DNA of 64,000 nt from assembly GCF_023703325.1 (NCBI RefSeq), contig NZ_JAMQGM010000018.1, positions 62,001 through 126,000 on the forward strand. The letters run 5' to 3'. Numbering within the stretch: the stretch's first letter is position 1; every line of letters starts with the position of its first letter. The DNA is from Streptomyces meridianus (GTDB lineage: Bacteria > Actinomycetota > Actinomycetes > Streptomycetales > Streptomycetaceae). The notes under the pieces were generated by a model. The model was not told the DNA's origin. It did not search any database and worked only from the letters and a program-made list of their open reading frames with translations. Positions 15,489 through 24,277 of this stretch are shown here, piece by piece. A program made the position numbers and the translations under genes.

Positions 15489-17281
15489 GCGGTCTCCTCC
15501 AGAGTGGACAGGTCGCCGGTGGGAAGCCCGAGTTCGCGTGCGCGCAGCAGCCGGCGCATCACCTTGCCGCTGCGGGTCTTGGGCAGGTGCTGGTCGAAGA
15601 CGATCTCCCGGGGGGCGACGGCGGGGCCCAGTCTGCGGCGGGCGAAAGCCAGCAGTTCGCGCTGCAGTGACCCGGTCGGTTCGATGCCGGGGCGCAGGGA
15701 CACGAACGCCTTGACCACGTCGCCGGCGATGGGGTCGGGACGCCCGATGACCCCTGCCTCGGCGACCGCCCAGTGCTCCATGAGCGCGCTCTCCACCTCG
15801 AAGGGGCCGATCAGGTGGCCTGCCGACTTGATGACGTCATCGGCGCGGCCCACGAACCAGAACCAGCCGTCCTCGTCCTGCCGGACCAGATCACCGGTGA
15901 GGTACCAGCCGCCCGCGAACGCCGCCCGGTAGCGGGCCTCGTCGTTGAGGTAGCCGCGGAACATCGACGGCCATCCCGGCCGCAGGGCCAGTTCGCCCTC
16001 CGCGCCGGGGCGTCGGACCCGGGTCACCCTCCCGCCGGTGATCCGCGCCCGGCCGTTCTCGCCGCGCTCGAGGACCGCCGCCTCGACGCCCGGCAGCGGA
16101 CGGCCCATCGAACCGGGGCGGATGTCGCAGGCGGCGAAGTTCGCGATCATGATGCAACCCGTCTCCGTCTGCCACCAGTTGTCGTGGATCGGCAGGCCCA
16201 GCACGTCCCGCCCCCAGAGCACGGCCTCGGGGTTGAGCGGTTCGCCGACCGATGCGACGAAGCGCAGGGCGGACAGATCGTAGGTGTCGGGCAGCCGATG
16301 CCCTGCGCCTCGCGGGGAGGAGCGCATCAGCATCCGCAGCGCGGTGGGGGCGGTGTACCAGACGTTCACCCGCTGCTCGCTGAGGATCCGGTACCAGCGG
16401 TGAGTGTCGAATTCGCCCTCGTCGGAGACGAGGGTCGCGCCGAGGACCAGCGGGGCGATGACGCCGTACGACATCCCGGTGACCCATCCGGGGTCGGCGG
16501 TGCACCAGTAGACGTCGTCGGGGTGCAGGTCCAGCGCGTAGGCCGCGGTGGACCGGTGCGCGACCACGGCGTCGTGGACGTGGACGGCTCCCTTGGGCGC
16601 TCCTGTGGTCCCGCTGGTGAAGTGCAGCAGGGCCATGTCCTCGGGCATGGTCGGCGGTATGTGGAACCGGTCGGAGGCGGCGGCGAGCATGGTGTCGTAG
16701 GAGAACGTGCCGGGCAGTTCGTCGGCTCCCGGGCCGACGATGAGGACGTGCTCCAGGCTGGGCAGTGAGCTGCGGCGGCCCATCACCTTGCGCCGGTACA
16801 GCACCGCTGTGGTCACCAGGACGCGGGCATCCCCGAGGCGCAGCCGCTGCTCGACCGGATCGGTGCCGAAGGCGGAGAACAGCGGGCAGAGCACGCTGGT
16901 GTTCTTGAGGGTGCCGAGCACGGCCGTGTAGAGCTCCGGGCAGCGGCCGAGCAGAGTGAACACCCGGTCGCCGCGGCCGACCCCGAGGGAGCGCAGGACG
17001 TTGGCGAAGCGCGCGGTGCGGCGCGCCAGTTCCGCGTAGGTGACCGTGCGGACGGTGTCGTCGCGGGCGATGCAGCGCAACGCGATCCGGTCACCGTGGT
17101 GGGCTGGGCCCACGTGCCGGTCGACCGCCTCGTAGGCGATGTTCAGCCCCCGGCCACCGGGCAGCCCTGCCAGCGCCTGGCGGGCCTGCTGCCAGCTGAA
17201 CCGCGATCGCGCCTCTTCGTAGTCGGCAAGGTTCGGTGCGACACGCGCCGCGCCGCCCTTGTGGATCGTCTCCCCGGCCAT
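15485..17281 (-). CDS. Acetyl-CoA synthetase-type AMP-forming acyl-CoA ligase
   Basis: 598 residues from ATG 17281, with GGAAGGAG upstream. ANL-superfamily motifs are complete: [14 protein letters not shown] for [36 protein letters not shown], and the regulatory/catalytic lysine in [11 protein letters not shown]. The WWQTETG and RSGK motifs fit acetate/propionate synthetases. It activates a short carboxylic acid to acyl-AMP and then acyl-CoA. As first gene of the synthetase-E1-E1-E2-ACP operon with a dormancy box 65 bp upstream (17347-17360), it should be expressed with the oxoacid dehydrogenase. Whether its acceptor is CoA or the operon's ACP is open. Confidence 0.92.
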   Translation of the reverse strand: MAGETIHKGGAARVAPNLADYEEARSRFSWQQARQALAGLPGGRGLNIAYEAVDRHVGPAHHGDRIALRCIARDDTVRTVTYAELARRTARFANVLRSLGVGRGDRVFTLLGRCPELYTAVLGTLKNTSVLCPLFSAFGTDPVEQRLRLGDARVLVTTAVLYRRKVMGRRSSLPSLEHVLIVGPGADELPGTFSYDTMLAAASDRFHIPPTMPEDMALLHFTSGTTGAPKGAVHVHDAVVAHRSTAAYALDLHPDDVYWCTADPGWVTGMSYGVIAPLVLGATLVSDEGEFDTHRWYRILSEQRVNVWYTAPTALRMLMRSSPRGAGHRLPDTYDLSALRFVASVGEPLNPEAVLWGRDVLGLPIHDNWWQTETGCIMIANFAACDIRPGSMGRPLPGVEAAVLERGENGRARITGGRVTRVRRPGAEGELALRPGWPSMFRGYLNDEARYRAAFAGGWYLTGDLVRQDEDGWFWFVGRADDVIKSAGHLIGPFEVESALMEHWAVAEAGVIGRPDPIAGDVVKAFVSLRPGIEPTGSLQRELLAFARRRLGPAVAPREIVFDQHLPKTRSGKVMRRLLRARELGLPTGDLSTLEETA

Positions 17282-17346
17282 GGCGCTCCTTCCCCGGTCT
17301 CTCCCGGCCCCTTCCACGGTCGGGGTGCCCGGCACGGGCGCGCACT

Positions 17347-17360
17347 GGGCCGAAGGGCCC
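17347..17360. promoter_or_regulatory. Dormancy-type operator, site G (GGGCCGAAGGGCCC)
   Basis: 65 bp upstream of the acyl-CoA ligase start, between it and the 3' end of the nuclease gene. It differs by one base from site D. It extends the same putative regulon from the stress genes to the five-gene dehydrogenase operon. Confidence 0.5.
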
Positions 17361-17388
17361 CTCGACGGTCCGGTCGGGTTCACGGGGA

Positions 17389-18819
17389 TCAGCGGACCAG
17401 GACCCGCTCGCCGGAGCGCGGCACGACGGTCGTCCATCCCAGTTCGCGGTCGATCCGGTCGCGAAGGGCCGCTGCTGCGTCCGGTTCGCCGTGCACGACG
17501 TACGTCGCCCCGGGGGGCTCGGCCCCCTTCAGCCAGTTGAGGATCTCGTCGGCGTCGGCGTGGACGGAGAAGGCGGGCACGTCGACCACCTCGGCGCGGA
17601 CCGGCACGTACTCGCCGAACATCTTGAGCGTCCGTGCCCCGTCCACGAGGTCACGGGCCCGGGTCCCCTCGGCGGCGAACCCCACGATGATCACGGTGTT
17701 GCGGGAGCCGGGGAGCAGCCGCCGCAGATGGTGCAGGACGCGGCCGCCGGTGGCCATGCCCGACGAGGAGATGATGACGCGGGGGCCGGTGAGGCTGTTG
17801 ATCGCGACGGACTCCTCCACCGAGCGCGCCACCGCGAAGGGTGCGGGGTCGAGCACGGAGGCCCGCTCCGCGGCCAGTTCGGGCCGTATCTCTCCCGTCT
17901 CCCCGGCGAAGGCCTCCTCGTAGACCCGCAGCGCGGCGAACGCCATCGGGCTGTCGACGACGACGGGGACGTCCGGTGGCAGGACCCCGCTTCGGCGCAT
18001 CCGCGCCAGTTCGTGGAGGACCACTTCCGTGCGGTCGACGGCGAAGGAGGGGATCACCACCGCGCCACCACGCCGCAGGGTACGGATCAGCGCGTCCTCG
18101 AAGACCCTGCGGGCGGCGCCGGTGTCGTGCCGGCGCCGGCCGTACGTGGACTCCACCAGAAGGGCGTCGGCACCGGTGAACGGCTCGGGCGGCCGGAACA
18201 GGGGGTGCACCGGCCGGCCGAGGTCGCCGCTGGCGGCCAGGGTGTGCCCGTCCTCGAGCGTGAGGTGCACCCAGGCCGATCCGAGGATGTGCCCGGCGTG
18301 GTGCAGCCGCAGCACGGTGCCGGGGGCGATCTCCGTCCCGGTGCCCAGCGGGACCGGCCGGAACAGGGCCATGGCCCGGTCGACGTCGGTGTCGGTGTAG
18401 AGCGGCTCGGCCGGGTGGTGCCGGGTGTGTCCGCGCCGGTTGGCGTGGTCGGCCTCCTCCTGCTGCAGCCGGGCGCTGTCCCGCAGAACGATCTCGGCGA
18501 GCCGGGCCGTGTGGACGCTGCAGAACACCGGGCCGCGAAAACCCTGGCGGACCAGCCGGGGCAGGTGTCCGCAGTGGTCGAGATGGGCGTGGGTGATGAC
18601 GACGGCGTGGACGGCGGAGGCGTCCACGGGCAACGGGCGCCAGTTGCGCCGCCGCAGTGCCGCGAGTCCCTGGAAGAGCCCGCAGTCCACCATGATCCGC
18701 ACATGGTCGGTCTCGACCATGAACTTGCTGCCGGTGACCGTGCCGACGCCGCCGAGGAAGGTCAGCAGGCCGGGTCTGCTCGTCGCCGGTGTCCCCGGCG
18801 TTCCCCGTGGCTGGTCCAT
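17389..18819 (-). CDS. Metallo-beta-lactamase/beta-CASP nuclease
   Basis: 476 residues from ATG 18819, with CAGGAGG upstream. The metallo-beta-lactamase core shows [15 protein letters not shown], the zinc motif [20 protein letters not shown] and SGDLGRP. A beta-CASP insert and RNA-metabolising motifs follow: [27 protein letters not shown] and [13 protein letters not shown]. This is the CPSF-73/KH-less archaeal-type branch, which acts as an RNA endo- and exonuclease. It could remodel transcripts in stressed cells, as suggested by its position between the ligase operon and the catabolic cluster. The short gap to site G downstream indicates a separate unit from the ligase operon. Confidence 0.92.
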   Translation of the reverse strand: MDQPRGTPGTPATSRPGLLTFLGGVGTVTGSKFMVETDHVRIMVDCGLFQGLAALRRRNWRPLPVDASAVHAVVITHAHLDHCGHLPRLVRQGFRGPVFCSVHTARLAEIVLRDSARLQQEEADHANRRGHTRHHPAEPLYTDTDVDRAMALFRPVPLGTGTEIAPGTVLRLHHAGHILGSAWVHLTLEDGHTLAASGDLGRPVHPLFRPPEPFTGADALLVESTYGRRRHDTGAARRVFEDALIRTLRRGGAVVIPSFAVDRTEVVLHELARMRRSGVLPPDVPVVVDSPMAFAALRVYEEAFAGETGEIRPELAAERASVLDPAPFAVARSVEESVAINSLTGPRVIISSSGMATGGRVLHHLRRLLPGSRNTVIIVGFAAEGTRARDLVDGARTLKMFGEYVPVRAEVVDVPAFSVHADADEILNWLKGAEPPGATYVVHGEPDAAAALRDRIDRELGWTTVVPRSGERVLVR

Positions 18820-18928
18820 GCGCTGGCCTCCTGGCGGCCGGATGCGAACGTCTGCCCGGGGTACCCCGTACAGGGCCGGCGCAAGCGGAGGCCGACTGCG
18901 GTTCGCGCCGGGCACTCGGACCAGGGCT

Positions 18929-20110
18929 TCAGACGACCGGGAGGCCGGCGTAGTTCTCGGCCAGTTCGGCGGCCGCGTGCGGCGAGGTGGCGATGCGGTC
19001 CAGCTGGGAGATCTGCAGCCGCGAGTCGAAGGGGCTCTGGCCCGGGTCGGTGTGCAAGGTGGTCGTCATGAAGCCGGAGAAGTGCTCGGCGCGCCAGACA
19101 CGGCGCAGGCATGTGGCCGAGTAGGCGTCGAGGAGTTCGGTGGACCCCGTCCTCTTGAGATGGTCGAATGCCTGTGCCAGAACGATGACGTCGGCCGCGG
19201 CGAGGTTGAGCCCCTTCGCCCCGGTGGGCGGCACGATGTGGGCGGCGTCCCCGGCGAGCAGGACCCGGCCGTGGCGCATGGGCTCGGTGACGTGGCTGCG
19301 CATGGGCAGCACTGACTTCGCGGTGATGGGCCCGCGGTGCAGGGTCCAGTCGCGGTCGACGGCGGAGCGGGCCTCCAGCTCGTCCCAGATGCGCTCGTCG
19401 GGCCAGTCGGCGGGGTCGGTGCCGTTGGGCACCTGGAGGTAGAGCCTGCTGACCGCGGGGGAACGCATGCTGAACAGCGCGAACCCGCGCTCGGAGTGCG
19501 CGTAGATCAGCTCGTCGCTGGAGGGCGGCGCGTCGGCGAGGACGCCGAGCCAGGAGTACGGGTAGGCCCGCTCGAAGACCGTGCGGACGCCGTCGGGGAC
19601 GGCGTGCTTGGCGACTCCGTGGAAGCCGTCGCACCCTGCCACCCAGTCGCAGCCGAGGGTGTGTTCCCGGCCCTCGTGGGTGTAGCGGATCACCGGGCGG
19701 TCTGTGCCGGCCCCTTCGACGGCGTGCACCGGTGCCTCGAACAGCAGCGGGCCGCCCTCCCGGAGCTGGAGTGCTATCAGGTCCTTGACCACCTCCGTCT
19801 GGGCGTACACGGTCACCGATCTGCCGCCGGTCAGCGACGGGAAGTCGATGCGGTGCGAGCGGCGGTCGTAGCGCAGTTCGATGCCGGCATGGACGATGCC
19901 CTCGCGGTCCAGGCGGTCCCCGGCCCCACAGGCGCGCAGCGCGTCGACGGTCCCCTGCTCGAGGATGCCGGCGCGCTGGCGCTGTTCGACGTAGTCACGG
20001 CCGCGGCTCTCCAGCACGACGCTGTCGATGCCCGCGTTGTGCAGCATGCGGGCGAGCAGCAGCCCTGCCGGGCCGCCGCCGATGATGCCGACGGTGGTGT
20101 GCACGGTCAT
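18929..20110 (-). CDS. pobA: 4-hydroxybenzoate 3-monooxygenase
   Basis: 393 residues from ATG 20110, which overlaps the pcaDC stop (ATGA). This class A flavoprotein monooxygenase turns 4-hydroxybenzoate, NAD(P)H and O2 into protocatechuate, feeding the pathway encoded upstream. Motifs are the FAD dinucleotide fold [15 protein letters not shown], the DG motif ([10 protein letters not shown]) and the GD motif ([21 protein letters not shown]). Residues such as the [15 protein letters not shown] segment are diagnostic of PobA. It is the last gene of the leftward pca operon. Confidence 0.96.
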   Translation of the reverse strand: MTVHTTVGIIGGGPAGLLLARMLHNAGIDSVVLESRGRDYVEQRQRAGILEQGTVDALRACGAGDRLDREGIVHAGIELRYDRRSHRIDFPSLTGGRSVTVYAQTEVVKDLIALQLREGGPLLFEAPVHAVEGAGTDRPVIRYTHEGREHTLGCDWVAGCDGFHGVAKHAVPDGVRTVFERAYPYSWLGVLADAPPSSDELIYAHSERGFALFSMRSPAVSRLYLQVPNGTDPADWPDERIWDELEARSAVDRDWTLHRGPITAKSVLPMRSHVTEPMRHGRVLLAGDAAHIVPPTGAKGLNLAAADVIVLAQAFDHLKRTGSTELLDAYSATCLRRVWRAEHFSGFMTTTLHTDPGQSPFDSRLQISQLDRIATSPHAAAELAENYAGLPVV

Positions 20111-21321
20111 CGTCCCTCGCTCGCTTCGTCCTCTTTCAGCACCCGCTGGGCCACGGCGAAAGCGGCGTTGGCCGCGGGTACACCGCAGTAGACGGCCGAC
20201 TGCAGGAGGACTTCCTGGATCTCGTCGGTGGTGAGCCCGTTGCGCAGGGCGGCCCGCACATGCATGGCCAGTTCGTCGTGATGCCCACGGGCGACGAGCG
20301 CGGTCAGGGTGATGCAGCTGCGGGTCTTGCGGGACAGGCCGGGCCTGGTCCAGATCTCGCCCCAGGCGTAGCGCGTGATGAAGTCCTGGAAGGCACCGGT
20401 GAAGGCGGTGCTCCGGGCAATGGACCGGTCCACGTGGTCGTCGCCCAGCACCTCGCGGCGGACGGCCGTTCCCGCCGCACGCCGGGCGTCGTCGCCCGCC
20501 GGCGGAACCGGCTGCTCGGCCTCCCGCCTGCTGTCGCCGGGATCCAGATGGGTGCGCAGGGCGGCCAGCACGGCTGCGGGGCGTTCGACGCCCGCGAGGT
20601 GGGCGGCGCCGGCCACCTCGGTCAGGGCAGCTCCGGGGACGGCGTCCGCGATCTCCCTCGCGTGTGACGGAGGGGTGGCGGGGTCCTCGCGCCCGGCGAC
20701 CACGAGGAGGGGAGCGGTGAGCCCCGGCAGTTCGTCACGGACGTCGAAGGCGGCCAGGGCGTCGCAGCAGGCCGCGTAGCCCTGCGGATCCGTACGGCGG
20801 AGGTCGTCCAGCAGGGCCCGGGCCCGCGGGTCTGCGGCGAAGCCGGGGGTGAACCAGCGTCCGGCGGCGGACTTCGTGAGGGCCTCGGTGCCCTGGGAGC
20901 GGACCAGGGCCGCGCGTTCGTGCCAGGAGGCCGGTGCCCCGAAGCGGGCGGAGGAGCAGACCAGGGCGAGCGAGGTCACCCGCCCGGGGTGGTCCAGCGC
21001 GAGCCGGCTGCCGACGGCGCCGCCGAGCGAGATGCCGGCGTAGGCGAAGCGATCGGCACCGAGGGCGTCGGCGAGTTCCAGCACGAGGCCGGCGAGGGTG
21101 CCGACCGTGGCAGCGCCCGGCTCCGGCCGGCCCAGGACGTCCGCAGGGGTACGGCCGTGACCGGGCAGGTCCCAGCGGATCACCCGGAACTGCCGTGAAA
21201 GGGCGGCGGCTTGGGGTTCCCACACGGCGAGGGACGTGCCCAGGGACGGGCCGAGGACGAGCGGCGGGGCGTTGTCGGGGCCGTCGACCCGGTAATGCAG
21301 TCGGGGCGTTCGCCTGCTCAA
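20107..21321 (-). CDS. pcaDC: Fused 3-oxoadipate enol-lactonase / 4-carboxymuconolactone decarboxylase
   Basis: 404 residues. I chose TTG 21321 because it overlaps the pcaB stop (TTGA) and gives the usual RLHYRVDGP N-terminus. Residues 1-265 are an alpha/beta hydrolase: PGHGRTPADV, nucleophile GISLGG, acid VAGREDP, histidine AGAAHLAGVE. After a charged linker, residues about 280-404 are a carboxymuconolactone decarboxylase: FITRYAWGEIWTRPGL, SRKTRSCITL, ARGHHDELAMH. Together they turn 4-carboxymuconolactone into 3-oxoadipate. This fusion is standard in actinomycetes. The DC order matches the reversed reaction order. Confidence 0.95.
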   Translation of the reverse strand: MSRRTPRLHYRVDGPDNAPPLVLGPSLGTSLAVWEPQAAALSRQFRVIRWDLPGHGRTPADVLGRPEPGAATVGTLAGLVLELADALGADRFAYAGISLGGAVGSRLALDHPGRVTSLALVCSSARFGAPASWHERAALVRSQGTEALTKSAAGRWFTPGFAADPRARALLDDLRRTDPQGYAACCDALAAFDVRDELPGLTAPLLVVAGREDPATPPSHAREIADAVPGAALTEVAGAAHLAGVERPAAVLAALRTHLDPGDSRREAEQPVPPAGDDARRAAGTAVRREVLGDDHVDRSIARSTAFTGAFQDFITRYAWGEIWTRPGLSRKTRSCITLTALVARGHHDELAMHVRAALRNGLTTDEIQEVLLQSAVYCGVPAANAAFAVAQRVLKEDEASEGR

Positions 21322-22865
21322 GGTGTCTCCTCTGCCTCGGGTTTCCCGGACGGGCGGGCCCGGTCCGGCTCCACGGAGATCACGGGGTTCCGCCGCAGCG
21401 CGCGGTCGGTCAGTGCGCCTGCCGAACCCGTGTACCCCGTGGGGTCGGTGAGGTTCCTCAGGCGTTCCCCGGAGAACAGGCCGGTGGCCACCAGGGCTTC
21501 CCGCAGGGCCGGTTGCGGTCCGCCGGGCGCGTCGGCGGACCGGCGGGCGGCGTCCGCCACCAGCCTGCGGGCCTCGTCGCGTCCCAGGGCGGGGGCGAGG
21601 ACGGCGGCGAGGCGTTCGGTGATCACCAGACCGCCGGTCTTGTCGAGGTTGCGGCGCATGCGCGCCGGATCGACGCGCAGGCCCTCGGCGAGTTCGGCGC
21701 AGTCCCGGGCCGCGCCCGCGACGAGCCGCAGGGCGGTGCGCAGCGGCTGCCATTCGGCGTGCCAGGCGCCGGCGGGGCGTTCGTCCTCGGCGGCGAGGGA
21801 GCCGTACAGGATGCAGGCCAGGGCGGGGACTTGGCGGGCTGCCGCGGCGACGAGGGCGGCCCGGACCGGGTTCGCCTTGTGGGGCATGGCGGACGAGCCG
21901 CCGCCGGCGGCTTCTCCGGCTTCGCCGATCTCGGTGCGGGAGAGCACCAGCACATCGACGGCGATCTTCCCCAGCGCGCCGGCGGTGAAGGCGAGTGCCC
22001 CGGCGAGGTCCGCCACGGGAGCGCGGAGGGTGTGCCACGGCAGTTCGGGGGCGGCCAGCCCGGTCTCGGCGGCGAAGGCGGCGATCAGGCGGATTCCGGG
22101 GTCGGTTTCCTCCCGGTCTCCCCCGGCACCGGTGGCGTCCCCGTGCGTGCCGGCGTCGGCGGGGGCGGTTCCGTCCGCCTCGGCGAAGGCATGGAACGCG
22201 GCGAGTGTGCCCGCGGCTCCGCCCAGCTGGGCGGGGAGGGCGGACCGGACGGCGGCGAGCCGGTCGTGTGCGTCCAGGACGAGGGAGCGCCAGCCCGCGG
22301 CCTTGAGGCCGAACGTGGTGGGGACGGCGTGCTGGGTGAGAGTGCGGCCCGCCATGGGGCTGTCGCGATGCTCCTCGGAGAGCCGTTGCAGCGCCCCGGC
22401 GGCCCGGTCCAGGTCGGCCAGGACCGCCACGAGGGTGCGGGACGCCATCAGCATCAGCGCGGTGTCGAGGATGTCCTGGCTGGTGGCGCCGCGGTGCACG
22501 AACTCGGCCGCGTCCGGTGCACGTTCACGGACGGCTGCGGTCAGGTCGGCGACGAGCGGGATGACCGGATTGCCTCCCGCGCGCGCCCGCACCGCGAGTC
22601 CGGCGGGGTCGAAGTGTCCGGTGTCCGAGGCTGCGGCCGTGACGGCCTCGGCGGCGGCGCCGGGTGCCAGTCCGGTGCGTGCCTGGGCCCGGGCGAGCGC
22701 GGTCTCGGCGTCGAGCAGGGCGCGGACGAGGGCGCGGTCGCCCGTGCACTCCTCGGCGTCGGAGCCGGCCGCGACCGGGGTGAGCAGTCCGGTGTCGGCG
22801 CCGTCGCGGTGGGGGTGCGGCTCGCCCGGTCGGTCAGTCGAAGGCAAGGAAGACGGTCTCCTCAT
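21318..22865 (-). CDS. pcaB: 3-carboxy-cis,cis-muconate cycloisomerase
   Basis: 515 residues if ATG 22865 is used, overlapping pcaG by 32 bases. TTG 22847, with AGGAGA ahead, is a credible alternative and would give 509. It is a fumarase/aspartase-superfamily lyase with the signature GGSSAMPHKANP, plus VHRGATSQDILDTA and GRTLTQHAVPTTFGLKAA. It lactonises 3-carboxymuconate to 4-carboxymuconolactone. An insert rich in Gly, Ala, Asp and Thr at about residues 235-255 is unusual but distal from the active site. It is fifth gene in the operon. The N-terminal 25 residues are poorly conserved and may not be translated. Confidence 0.94.
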   Translation of the reverse strand: MRRPSSLPSTDRPGEPHPHRDGADTGLLTPVAAGSDAEECTGDRALVRALLDAETALARAQARTGLAPGAAAEAVTAAASDTGHFDPAGLAVRARAGGNPVIPLVADLTAAVRERAPDAAEFVHRGATSQDILDTALMLMASRTLVAVLADLDRAAGALQRLSEEHRDSPMAGRTLTQHAVPTTFGLKAAGWRSLVLDAHDRLAAVRSALPAQLGGAAGTLAAFHAFAEADGTAPADAGTHGDATGAGGDREETDPGIRLIAAFAAETGLAAPELPWHTLRAPVADLAGALAFTAGALGKIAVDVLVLSRTEIGEAGEAAGGGSSAMPHKANPVRAALVAAAARQVPALACILYGSLAAEDERPAGAWHAEWQPLRTALRLVAGAARDCAELAEGLRVDPARMRRNLDKTGGLVITERLAAVLAPALGRDEARRLVADAARRSADAPGGPQPALREALVATGLFSGERLRNLTDPTGYTGSAGALTDRALRRNPVISVEPDRARPSGKPEAEETP

Positions 22866-23406
22866 GCACACCGTCGTACTGCAGACGGATGTCGAAGCGG
22901 TGGATGCCGGTGCCCTCCGGTGTGGCCAGGAGTGTCGCCCGGCGCACCGGGTCGAGTCCGGCGAGCAGCCGGTCGTCGGGAGGTCCCCCGGGGCCGTGCA
23001 GATAAGCCCGGGAGTAGAGGTGGTGCAGCAGGCCGCGGGCGAAGAGGCACACCGACAGGTACGGGACGCCGCCGGGCGGCAGGGTGCGCAGCGCGTAGTG
23101 GCCGTCGGCGTCGGTGGCGACCCGGCCGAAACCGGTGAAGCGCACGCCGTCACGGCCCAGCACCGCCCCGGTGACCGGGTCGCGGCGCAGCGTTCCGGGG
23201 GCGCCGGCGCGGGAGCCGTCGGGGGCGGGCTGCCAGAACTCCAGCAGGGCGTCGGGGACCGGATCGCCCGCGCCGTCGTACACGTATCCGTGCACGGTCA
23301 GGGCGTCGGGGTGTCCGGCGGGCGCCATGTCGCCGCCGCCGGCGAACGGCAGGGCGTAGCCGTAGAAGGGGCCGACGGTCTGGGAGGGGGTGGGCAGTGC
23401 GGGCAT
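22834..23406 (-). CDS. pcaG: Protocatechuate 3,4-dioxygenase, alpha subunit
   Basis: 190 residues from ATG 23406, overlapping the pcaH stop. The alpha chain of the ring-cleaving dioxygenase shows TPSQTVGPFYGYALPF at the N-terminus, the core LTVHGYVYDGAGDPVPDALLEFWQ and VPYLSVCLFARGLLHHLYSR. It lacks the full iron-ligand set, as alpha subunits do, and builds the active-site wall beside the beta chain. Length and order (H before G) are normal. Confidence 0.95.
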   Translation of the reverse strand: MPALPTPSQTVGPFYGYALPFAGGGDMAPAGHPDALTVHGYVYDGAGDPVPDALLEFWQPAPDGSRAGAPGTLRRDPVTGAVLGRDGVRFTGFGRVATDADGHYALRTLPPGGVPYLSVCLFARGLLHHLYSRAYLHGPGGPPDDRLLAGLDPVRRATLLATPEGTGIHRFDIRLQYDGVHEETVFLAFD

Positions 23407-24206
23407 CAGCGGCCCTCCTCGGTCCAGGTGGCGGCCGGGCCGTCGAGGACGATGTCCCAGCGGTATCCCAACGATTCTTCCGGGACCGACAGTTGGTGGT
23501 CGTAGGCGGCGACCAGGCGTTGCCGGGCGGCGTCGTCGGTGACGGACTGCAGGATCGGGTCGTAGGGGAAGAGCGGGTCGCCGGGAAAGTACATCTGGGT
23601 CACGAGCCGCTGGGTGAAGGCCTCGCCGAACACGGAGAAGTGGATGTGCGCCGGGCGCCAGGCGTTGAGGTGGTTGCGCCACGGGTACGCCCCGGGTTTG
23701 ACGGTGACGAACCGGTAGCGGCCCTCATCGTCCGTCAGGCAGCGGCCGACACCGGTGAAGTGGGGGTCGAGCGGCGCCGGATGCTGGTCCCGCTGATGGG
23801 CGTAGCGACCCGAGGCGTTGGCCTGCCACAGCTCGAGGAGCTGACCGCGGACGGGCCGCCCGTCGCGGCCGAGCAGCCGGCCGGTCACCGTGATGCGCTC
23901 GCCGAGCGGCTCGCCGGCGTGCTGCCGGGTGAGGTCGTGGTCGAGGTCGGTGACGTCGGTGACGCCGAAGACCGGTCCGCTGAGTTCGACGGCCTCCGGG
24001 TCTCCGATCGGTACGAGTGGCCGCCGGGGGTGGCGCAGGCCGCTGCTCCGATAGGGCGGGTAGTCCCGGGCGGGGTGGTGGCGCACGGGCGAGCCGGCCG
24101 CGACGGCTGTGCGGTAGGCATCGCGCCGCTGCTCGATCTCCTGCGAGACCTGTTCCTGCGTCAGCGGTCCGGACGGGGTCTCGGAGCGGGCTTCGGACGG
24201 GGTCAT
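23406..24206 (-). CDS. pcaH: Protocatechuate 3,4-dioxygenase, beta subunit
   Basis: 266 residues from ATG 24206, with AAGGAGA upstream. This subunit carries the non-haem Fe(III). The expected ligands are visible as the tyrosine in SGRYAHQRDQ, the tyrosine in GAYPWRN and two histidines in RPAHIHFSVFG. It cleaves protocatechuate between the hydroxyl carbons, giving 3-carboxy-cis,cis-muconate. It is third in the operon, coupled to pcaG by a TGATG overlap. Confidence 0.96.
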   Translation of the reverse strand: MTPSEARSETPSGPLTQEQVSQEIEQRRDAYRTAVAAGSPVRHHPARDYPPYRSSGLRHPRRPLVPIGDPEAVELSGPVFGVTDVTDLDHDLTRQHAGEPLGERITVTGRLLGRDGRPVRGQLLELWQANASGRYAHQRDQHPAPLDPHFTGVGRCLTDDEGRYRFVTVKPGAYPWRNHLNAWRPAHIHFSVFGEAFTQRLVTQMYFPGDPLFPYDPILQSVTDDAARQRLVAAYDHQLSVPEESLGYRWDIVLDGPAATWTEEGR

Positions 24207-24277
24207 CACTGGGTCTCCTTGCCGTGGTCTCCGCCTCCGGGCCCCCGGTTGTCCGCGTCCGGGGGCCCGGGGACGGG

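Noticed and set aside
18857..18868. CGGGGTACCCCG palindrome upstream of the nuclease gene
   Set aside because: A short 12-bp GC palindrome that lacks the spacing of the dormancy boxes; expected by chance in this genome.
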